From NCBI GenBank assembly GCA_016926985.1, contig JAFGNO010000117.1:1-11366 (forward strand): a stretch of 11,366 nucleotides of DNA, read 5' to 3'. Positions within the stretch are counted from its first letter, which is position 1. The number at the start of each line of letters is the position of its first letter. This document shows positions 6,697 through 11,366 of the stretch, in pieces. Under the pieces are notes generated by a model. It saw nothing but the letters and a program-made list of their open reading frames with translations, was not told where the DNA came from and made no database searches. Both the position numbers and the translations under genes were made by a program. The stretch is from Anaerolineae bacterium. Its GTDB lineage: Bacteria; Chloroflexota; Anaerolineae; Aggregatilineales; UBA3940.

Positions 6697-8565
6697 ATGA
6701 CTGCTGATATGTGGATTGCGCTGATCATACTGGTGGGGGCCATTGTCCTTTTTGTGATAGAATGGCTGCGGGTTGACCTGGTAGCAATCGGTGTGGTGGT
6801 AGCCTTGATGTTGAGCGGGCTGCTTACCGTTCAGGAGTCATTGGCCGGGTTCTCAAGCACAGCAGTGATTACCATAGCCGCCCTTTTTGTGGTGGGCGGT
6901 GCGATGTTTTATACCGGCATTGCCCAGGTGATGGGCGAGCGGCTTCTGCGGATTGCCGGGACCAATGAGACCCGGTTGATTGTTGTCATTGTGATTGCGG
7001 TGGCTTTTATGTCGGCTTTCATAAGCGATACCGGTGTTGTGGCGGTTATGCTTCCTGCAGTTATCAGCCTTACGGTGACCGCTAAAATAGCGCCATCCAA
7101 ACTGCTGCTGCCTCTGGCGATTGGCTCGCTGTTAGGAGGAGCAACCACACTGATCGGGACTCCGCCCAATATCATCATAGCCGATCTGCTGCGTGATAGT
7201 GGATTAACACCCTTCGGGTTTTTCTCATATACACCGATGGGCATTTTGATCATGATCGTCGGGATTCTGTTTATGGCAATGGTTGGACGGCGATTGCTCC
7301 CGGCTCATGTGCCCCATCGTGACGTTCAGTCGGTCGAAACTGCGGAAGAACTGATTGCTTTATACCGCCTCCCGGATAACCTGTTCCGGCTTCGTGTGCG
7401 TCACAACTCTCCATTGGTTAATCAAACAATTGCAGAGTCGGGCCTGGGGCAGCGGTTTCTGGTTACTGTGATCCGGATCGTCCGCCCAACAGAACCCCAG
7501 ATGCTTGCTCGCCTGGGAGAACAGCGGATCCTATTACAGCCGGATGAGCAGCAGATACACGATGTAACTGATGTGGTGGTTCAGCCCGATGATATTCTGG
7601 TTGTGCAGGGAGATGGCAATGCGATTGCTGCTGCTGCAGCTTTATGGAATCTCGCCGTTCAACCGGCCTCCACATCTGACCAGGAGTCGCTGGTAACCGA
7701 TGAGATCGGGATCGCGGAGGTGCTGCTTCCACCGCGCTCAGCTTTGATTGGCAAGACCCTGCCTGAAATCCGCTTCGGGACAACATATCGTTTGACCGTG
7801 CTGGATATCAGACGTCCGGGCGAAGAACGCGCGCTAAATCTGAAGCAGACCACGCTTCAATTTGGCGATACGTTGCTGGTCCAGGGTGAGTGGAAAAATA
7901 TCCAGGCGTTAAAGAGTCGCCGCCGCGATTTTATTGTGATGGGGGAGCCTCAGGGAGTTTCCGGGGGGCTTAACCGTAAAAGAGCGCCGATAGCGCTGCT
8001 GGTGCTGCTCGGTATGCTGGTATTGATTGTTACGGGTATCACCTCGGTGGCCACAGCCAGTCTGGTTGCAGCTCTGGCTATGGTGCTAACCGGATGTCTG
8101 ACCATGGATGAGGCCTACGAGTCGGTTAACTGGAAGAGCATTGTTCTGGTGGCCGGGATGCTGCCCATGGCAACCGCGCTGGAGCAGGTCGGGTTGGTGA
8201 ATTTGGTGGCAGATGGCTTTGTGGATGTGTTGGGGGATTTTGGCCCGCGAATTGTTATGATGGGATTGTTTCTGCTGACCACGCTGTTTACACAGGTGCT
8301 GTCCAACACAGCCACAGCTGTCCTGATCGCGCCTGTGGCTCTGGCTACAGCCAATCGGCTGGGGATCAATCCCTATGCATTTTTAATGGCGGTGGCAATA
8401 GCTGCTTCAACAGCCTATGTCACGCCGGTTGCCTCGCCGGTGAATACGCTTGTTATGGGGGCTGGCAACTACCGTTTCATTGATTATGCCAAGATAGGCA
8501 TCCCGCTTGTGGTGGTTGTTATGCTGTTTACGATGGTCGCACTGCCGTTTCTCTGGCCATTCTAG
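6697..8565 (+). CDS. SLC13-family anion permease with two TrkA-C (RCK-C) domains, possible sulfate transporter
   Basis: 622 residues; ATG 6697 has TGAGGT (6685-6690) seven bases upstream. Hydrophobic helices fill residues 5-200 and 428-620, with a soluble segment of about 220 residues between, the layout of DASS/SLC13 proteins with inserted TrkA-C domains. First membrane repeat: ISDTGVVAVMLP (109-120) and IGTPPN (153-158). Second: LSNTATAVLIAP (535-546) and TPVASPVNTLV (576-586). These inverted-repeat motifs form the ion and substrate sites. TrkA-C domain 1 is at about 225-305 (ends QPDDILVVQG) and domain 2 at about 335-398 (ends FGDTLLVQGE). Such domains bind nucleotides or other small ligands and may gate transport. 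Sodium-coupled uptake of a divalent anion is the family role. Sulfate is my inference, from the adjacent cysC and from algal/cyanobacterial SLC13 proteins of this architecture that act on sulfate. Repeat 1 has SDT where repeat 2 has SNT. Confidence 0.85.
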   Translation: MTADMWIALIILVGAIVLFVIEWLRVDLVAIGVVVALMLSGLLTVQESLAGFSSTAVITIAALFVVGGAMFYTGIAQVMGERLLRIAGTNETRLIVVIVIAVAFMSAFISDTGVVAVMLPAVISLTVTAKIAPSKLLLPLAIGSLLGGATTLIGTPPNIIIADLLRDSGLTPFGFFSYTPMGILIMIVGILFMAMVGRRLLPAHVPHRDVQSVETAEELIALYRLPDNLFRLRVRHNSPLVNQTIAESGLGQRFLVTVIRIVRPTEPQMLARLGEQRILLQPDEQQIHDVTDVVVQPDDILVVQGDGNAIAAAAALWNLAVQPASTSDQESLVTDEIGIAEVLLPPRSALIGKTLPEIRFGTTYRLTVLDIRRPGEERALNLKQTTLQFGDTLLVQGEWKNIQALKSRRRDFIVMGEPQGVSGGLNRKRAPIALLVLLGMLVLIVTGITSVATASLVAALAMVLTGCLTMDEAYESVNWKSIVLVAGMLPMATALEQVGLVNLVADGFVDVLGDFGPRIVMMGLFLLTTLFTQVLSNTATAVLIAPVALATANRLGINPYAFLMAVAIAASTAYVTPVASPVNTLVMGAGNYRFIDYAKIGIPLVVVVMLFTMVALPFLWPF

Positions 8566-8574
8566 ACGGGGTGC

Positions 8575-8913
8575 TTATCCCTCATAGCTGGAAACCGCCG
8601 TTTCGAGGTCGTCAAATATCTCCATGATGCTGGTCAGCCCGGCCATGCTTAATACTTTCTGTACTGGCTCCTGCGGGCTGGCCAGCCGGAGATCGCCCTC
8701 AAACTGTCGCACCTGTTTGAGGATCATCAACATGGTTCTTAGCCCTGCACTGCTCATATATCCCACGTCAGCCAGATCGACTATCAGCAAGACATTACCT
8801 GAGTCCACCTCTCGTTTTAAGTAAGATGTGACATCTCCCGCGGTGAAGGCGTCCACGTTACCGGTGATGTGAATAACTGTGACATTGCCCTGCTGCGTTG
8901 TGGTGATTTCCAT
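8575..8913 (-). CDS. STAS-domain anti-sigma factor antagonist (RsbV/SpoIIAA-like)
   Basis: 112 residues making up a single STAS domain. It begins MEITTTQQGNVTVIHITGNVDAF, typical of the anti-anti-sigma family. The phosphorylation loop reads DLADVGYMSSAGLRTM, with Ser55 of SSAGL in the place of the conserved phosphoserine (usually D-S-x-G). When unphosphorylated, such proteins bind the kinase/anti-sigma partner and free the sigma factor or other target. ATG 8913 has AAGGAG (8923-8928 on the minus strand) nine bases upstream, lying across the end of the RsbW-like gene just before it. The six-base gap makes one transcript certain in practice, and that gene is the natural partner. It converges on the SLC13 gene with nine bases between stops, with no terminator visible there. 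Confidence 0.92.
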   Translation of the reverse strand: MEITTTQQGNVTVIHITGNVDAFTAGDVTSYLKREVDSGNVLLIVDLADVGYMSSAGLRTMLMILKQVRQFEGDLRLASPQEPVQKVLSMAGLTSIMEIFDDLETAVSSYEG

Positions 8914-8919
8914 GCTTAC

Positions 8920-9387
8920 TTACTCCTTGTCGCCAGTTTTTTTACTGGTCGGTTCGTTCTTTTCAGATGGCTTATCGGTCAGGCGTTTGATCATCGTCAG
9001 GTGATTTGTACCATCGGAGTCGGTCTGGTAGGAGACTTCGTCGGCAATTTGCTTGACAAGAAAAACGCCCAGCCCCCCTACTGGCCTTTCCTGCCAGTTC
9101 GTAATCAGGTCGGGCGTCGGCGCCAGTTTCGGGTCAAAAGGATGGCCTTCGTCGCTCACGGTGATGGTGACGGTTTGGGCGTCAGACTCGAATGTGAGGG
9201 TAATTGGCCCCCGATCTGTTCCTTCATAGCCATGCATGGCAATGTTCGTACAGGTTTCGTCGACCGCCAGCGTCAGGTCATATTTCAGGCTGACATCCAG
9301 ATCGGCAGCATCGCAACTTGTCTCAATGAACTTCCGGAGTTCAGACAGGTTTTCCAGGTTTGCCTCAACAGTCAGTATGCGGCGCAT
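8920..9387 (-). CDS. RsbW-like anti-sigma serine kinase (HATPase_c_2 domain)
   Basis: 155 residues. GHKL-type ATPase domain: N-box LAVDETCTNIAMHGY (40-54, with E44 and N48), G1 box SDEGHPFDP (78-86) and G2 box GGLGVFLVKQIAD (104-116). Family members bind a sigma factor or other target, and phosphorylate their STAS partner to inactivate it. ATG 9387 is supported by AGGTGG (9394-9399 on the minus strand) six bases upstream and by the family-like start MRRILTVEANLENLSELR. The frame stays open back to 9549, but that would overlap the ABC permease gene and has no family character. The last 20 residues are a charged, Lys/Glu/Ser-rich tail not needed for the fold. The STAS gene follows directly; no sigma factor or PP2C phosphatase gene is near, so the target is unknown. 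Confidence 0.9.
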   Translation of the reverse strand: MRRILTVEANLENLSELRKFIETSCDAADLDVSLKYDLTLAVDETCTNIAMHGYEGTDRGPITLTFESDAQTVTITVSDEGHPFDPKLAPTPDLITNWQERPVGGLGVFLVKQIADEVSYQTDSDGTNHLTMIKRLTDKPSEKNEPTSKKTGDKE

Positions 9388-9454
9388 ACAAGCCCACCTG
9401 TGCGCTGCGTGTGGATTGGCAGCATACAGCAAATTTCGATTTGAGATTTCAGGC

Positions 9455-9483
9455 AGTTTAGCATAAGCAAAGGACGTGCGCAA
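9455..9483 (-). promoter_or_regulatory. Promoter for the RsbW-STAS module
   Basis: On the minus strand TTGCGC (9478-9483) and TAAACT (9455-9460) are separated by exactly 17 bases, and the -10 is preceded by TGC, an extended -10. Each hexamer matches consensus in four of six positions. Transcription would start near 9448, about 60 bases before the RsbW start codon. Confidence 0.5.
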
Positions 9484-9493
9484 TTGGGAATTG
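9481..9493. repeat. Short hyphenated palindrome CAATT-GGG-AATTG
   Basis: A 5-3-5 inverted repeat overlapping the predicted -35 hexamer of the RsbW-STAS promoter. Its position would suit a repressor site, but a palindrome this short and AT-rich can arise by chance. Confidence 0.25.
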
Positions 9494-9514
9494 GCCACAA
9501 CGATGACTGGCGAT

Positions 9515-10354
9515 TTATGTTCTGGAGACAAGCTTCCACAACACTCCACGGCCTGGCGCCAAGAGAAAGACCAGGATGAAGATCGCTGTCAGAGCCAGGA
9601 CAACGGATGCGCCAGAAGAGACATTGACATAGAACGAGATATAGAGCCCGGCAATGGTTGAGAGGATGGAAAACACAATGCCCAGCAGCATGATATGGGG
9701 CAGTTCGCGGGCCAGCAGAGACGCGGTAGCAGCCGGGGTAACGAGCAGAGCAATGACCAGCACGACGCCGACGGTTTGAATGGCAGTGACCACCGTCAAA
9801 GCGATCAGGAGCAGAAGCCCGTAGCGGATTAACTCCGGGGATAAGCCGATTGCCAGGGCGTGCCCGGGGTCAAATGACGTGACAAGCAGTTCTTTATAAA
9901 ACACCAGCACAAATGCCATCACGATAAATATCACGATGGTCACGCCCCAGAAATCCCCCCAGGACACACCCAGGATGTTGCCAAACAGAATATGGGTGAG
10001 ATCCTGGTAGCTCCCGGTTTTGCTGAGCAACAAAATTCCAAGCGCGAACAGGCCGGAAAAAACTACCCCAATGGCGGTATCTTCTTTCAGCCGGCTTCTG
10101 CGAGAGAGCAGGCCTATTCCCAATGCTGTGATGACCGCAGCTGCCAGGGCTCCAATAAACGCGTTGATCCCCAGCATAAAAGCAACAACGATGCCGGGAA
10201 GGATGGTATGGGCGATGGCATCTCCTACAAAGGCCATGCCGCGCCAGACCACGTAAACACCGAGGACTGCACAGCCAATTCCGGCAAGCATACCAGCCAG
10301 CATACTGCGCAGAAAAAAGTTATAGGCAAAGGGCTCTACAAGCCACTCAATCAC
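9515..10354 (-). CDS. Metal (Zn/Mn-type) ABC transporter permease, ABC-3 family
   Basis: 279 residues from GTG 10354, which overlaps the stop of the binding-protein gene by four bases (GTGA). Seven or eight hydrophobic helices are visible across the length. Family marks: VVWRGMAFVGDAIAHTILPG (35-54), EDTAIGVVFSGLFALG (91-106), and QTVGVVLVIALLVTPAATA (193-211), followed by NVSSGASVVL near the end. This is the membrane channel subunit of ZnuB/MntB-type importers, which work as a dimer with a cytoplasmic ATPase. The ATPase gene is neither between this gene and the binding-protein gene nor immediately downstream, so it must lie beyond the right edge or elsewhere. Zinc versus manganese cannot be told from the permease alone. 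I give no symbol because znuB, mntB and others are equally applicable. Confidence 0.93.
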   Translation of the reverse strand: MIEWLVEPFAYNFFLRSMLAGMLAGIGCAVLGVYVVWRGMAFVGDAIAHTILPGIVVAFMLGINAFIGALAAAVITALGIGLLSRRSRLKEDTAIGVVFSGLFALGILLLSKTGSYQDLTHILFGNILGVSWGDFWGVTIVIFIVMAFVLVFYKELLVTSFDPGHALAIGLSPELIRYGLLLLIALTVVTAIQTVGVVLVIALLVTPAATASLLARELPHIMLLGIVFSILSTIAGLYISFYVNVSSGASVVLALTAIFILVFLLAPGRGVLWKLVSRT

Positions 10355-11364
10355 GGTTCCCCCAATCCCGTTCGTAACTGGTCGGCATTATAACGCATCA
10401 TGCTCAGGTATGTCTCGCCAGGGGTTCCCGGCAGATCAAGCGCGCCAGTGTAGATGGTCAGGATGGCAATCGGCTCGCCAGTTTCCTGGGCAATGGTCTC
10501 CGCAAGTTGGCGCAGGCTGCCTGAAGCGGATTCTCCAATGAACAGGGCGGGCACATCGTTATCCTGAATAAGGTTGACCAGGCTGGCGATATCTGCTGCC
10601 GAAGGCTCTGATGTTGTGGATAGGCTTGCTGCAATTGTGCCCAGAATCGTAAAGTCATAGGCCCTGGCAAAGTAGGCAAGGTTATTGTGATCGGTAATCA
10701 GGACACGCTGGTCAGGGGATATTTGCTCGACCTGTGATCGGATATAGCTGTCCAACGCAATCAATTCGGCGATATAGTGCTCAGCATTAGCCCGGTAATC
10801 GCTTTTATGGGCCGGATCGGCCTCAGATAATATATCCGCGATGGTTTCTGCCCAGATGATTACATTGGCAGGGTCCATCCAGACATGGGGATCCTGGGCG
10901 TGATGATGGCTTTCGGGGCCCTCTTCTGTGCCGTAGGCGTTTTCTCCGGCGGGATCCTCTTCGTTACCCAGTGGATCAATCCTTGCCGAGACCGGTACAA
11001 TTGGACCTGATGCCACTGACCGCACTGTATCCAGCAGGGTTTCCTCCAGGTCAAACCCGTTGATAAACACAAGATGTGCTGTCTCAACCACTGCCAGTTC
11101 GGTTGCGGTGACTTCATAGCTGTGCGGATCGCGCCCGTGGTCGATCAGTACGGTCAGGTTGATGAGATTACCACCGACCTGACCGACCACATCACCCAGT
11201 ATGCTCGTAGTGGCAGCAACGATCAGTTTCTCGCCGTCCGCCAGCTGCACGGGGGGAATTTCCGGGATTTCCTCTGGCGCATCGTGGCGACTGGTTTCGC
11301 TCGGTGTGCAGCCGGCGCCGATCAGGACAAAAAAAACATACAGTACACAGATAATCTTTTTCAT
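10351..11364 (-). CDS. Metal ABC transporter substrate-binding lipoprotein (ZnuA/TroA-like, cluster A-I)
   Basis: 337 residues from ATG 11364, two bases from the window edge, so its ribosome-binding site and promoter are not visible. The N-terminus is a lipoprotein signal: MKK, a hydrophobic run, and lipobox IGAG-C19, so the mature protein is tethered at the outer face of the membrane. Metal-binding marks: GRDPHSYE (H81), DPHVWMDP (H160) and ITDHNNLAYFARAY (H226). Three histidines point to zinc rather than manganese, since Mn-type proteins usually have Glu at the third position. An acidic/histidine loop (about 134-157, with HHH) precedes H160, as in many zinc-binding members. The fourth ligand, normally Asp in the F/Y-T-D motif, is Gly307 in YTGALD, with D310 nearby. 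The end, GETYLSMMRYNADQLRTGL, is family-like. It is the first visible gene of the importer operon and overlaps the permease by four bases. Confidence 0.93.
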   Translation of the reverse strand: MKKIICVLYVFFVLIGAGCTPSETSRHDAPEEIPEIPPVQLADGEKLIVAATTSILGDVVGQVGGNLINLTVLIDHGRDPHSYEVTATELAVVETAHLVFINGFDLEETLLDTVRSVASGPIVPVSARIDPLGNEEDPAGENAYGTEEGPESHHHAQDPHVWMDPANVIIWAETIADILSEADPAHKSDYRANAEHYIAELIALDSYIRSQVEQISPDQRVLITDHNNLAYFARAYDFTILGTIAASLSTTSEPSAADIASLVNLIQDNDVPALFIGESASGSLRQLAETIAQETGEPIAILTIYTGALDLPGTPGETYLSMMRYNADQLRTGLGEP

Positions 11365-11366
11365 TA

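Noticed and set aside
6552..6743. 64-codon N-terminal extension of cysC
   Set aside because: It would overlap the start of the divergent permease gene and adds nothing resembling APS kinase; the TTG at 6551 has a well-placed GAGG.
9388..9549. 54-codon N-terminal extension of the RsbW-like protein
   Set aside because: It would run into the ABC permease gene and has no family character; ATG 9387 has a good ribosome-binding site.
1..11366. Defence island, biosynthetic cluster, CRISPR array, tRNA/rRNA or insertion sequence
   Set aside because: No direct-repeat array, transposase, terminal inverted repeats, tRNA cloverleaf or defence-type protein is visible; the genes are mostly housekeeping, transport and signalling.

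Overview
The window is a dense bacterial chromosomal segment: short intergenic gaps, several 4-8 base gene overlaps, and no mobile element, RNA gene or CRISPR array that I could see. The housekeeping genes (prmC, tsaC/sua5, prfA, cysC), a SLC13 permease carrying TrkA-C domains, a lone RsbW/STAS pair, a soluble P-type-ATPase-like HAD protein and a moderate-to-high GC content look to me like Chloroflexota (Anaerolineae or a relative). That assignment rests on the general style of the proteins, not on a database comparison.

Left part (1-5954). The tail of a HAD-family gene (+) converges on a membrane-anchored M23 (LytM-type) peptidase (-). Divergent from the M23 gene is a tightly packed + strand run. 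It holds a membrane protein with a HEWTH zinc-protease motif that I link only tentatively to the predicted-aminopeptidase gluzincins, then prmC (release-factor glutamine methyltransferase) starting inside the end of that gene, then tsaC/sua5 (threonylcarbamoyl-AMP synthase) sharing ATGA with prmC. prfA (RF1) follows behind its own good sigma70-type promoter and a 5'-leader hairpin. An LmbE/PIG-L deacetylase gene comes next, ending in a 19-bp perfect hairpin that overlaps its stop codon. PrmC methylates the GGQ glutamine of RF1, so enzyme and substrate sit side by side.

Middle part (5951-8565). cysC (APS kinase, -, TTG start) is divergent from a large SLC13-family permease (+) with two TrkA-C domains between its membrane halves. 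By family knowledge this pairing suggests sulfate uptake plus sulfate activation, but the transported anion is inferred.

Right part (8575-11364), all on the - strand. A high-affinity metal (Zn/Mn type) ABC importer is represented by its lipoprotein binding protein and its ABC-3 permease (4-base overlap). Its ATPase is not in the window. Downstream, behind a plausible promoter of its own, is a two-gene partner-switching module: an RsbW-like anti-sigma kinase and a STAS anti-anti-sigma protein, with no sigma factor or PP2C phosphatase in view.

I found no clearly new multi-gene system. The items most worth a second look are the HEWTH membrane protein coupled to prmC, the cysC/SLC13-TrkA-C divergent pair, the missing fourth metal ligand in the binding protein, and the prfA leader hairpin.
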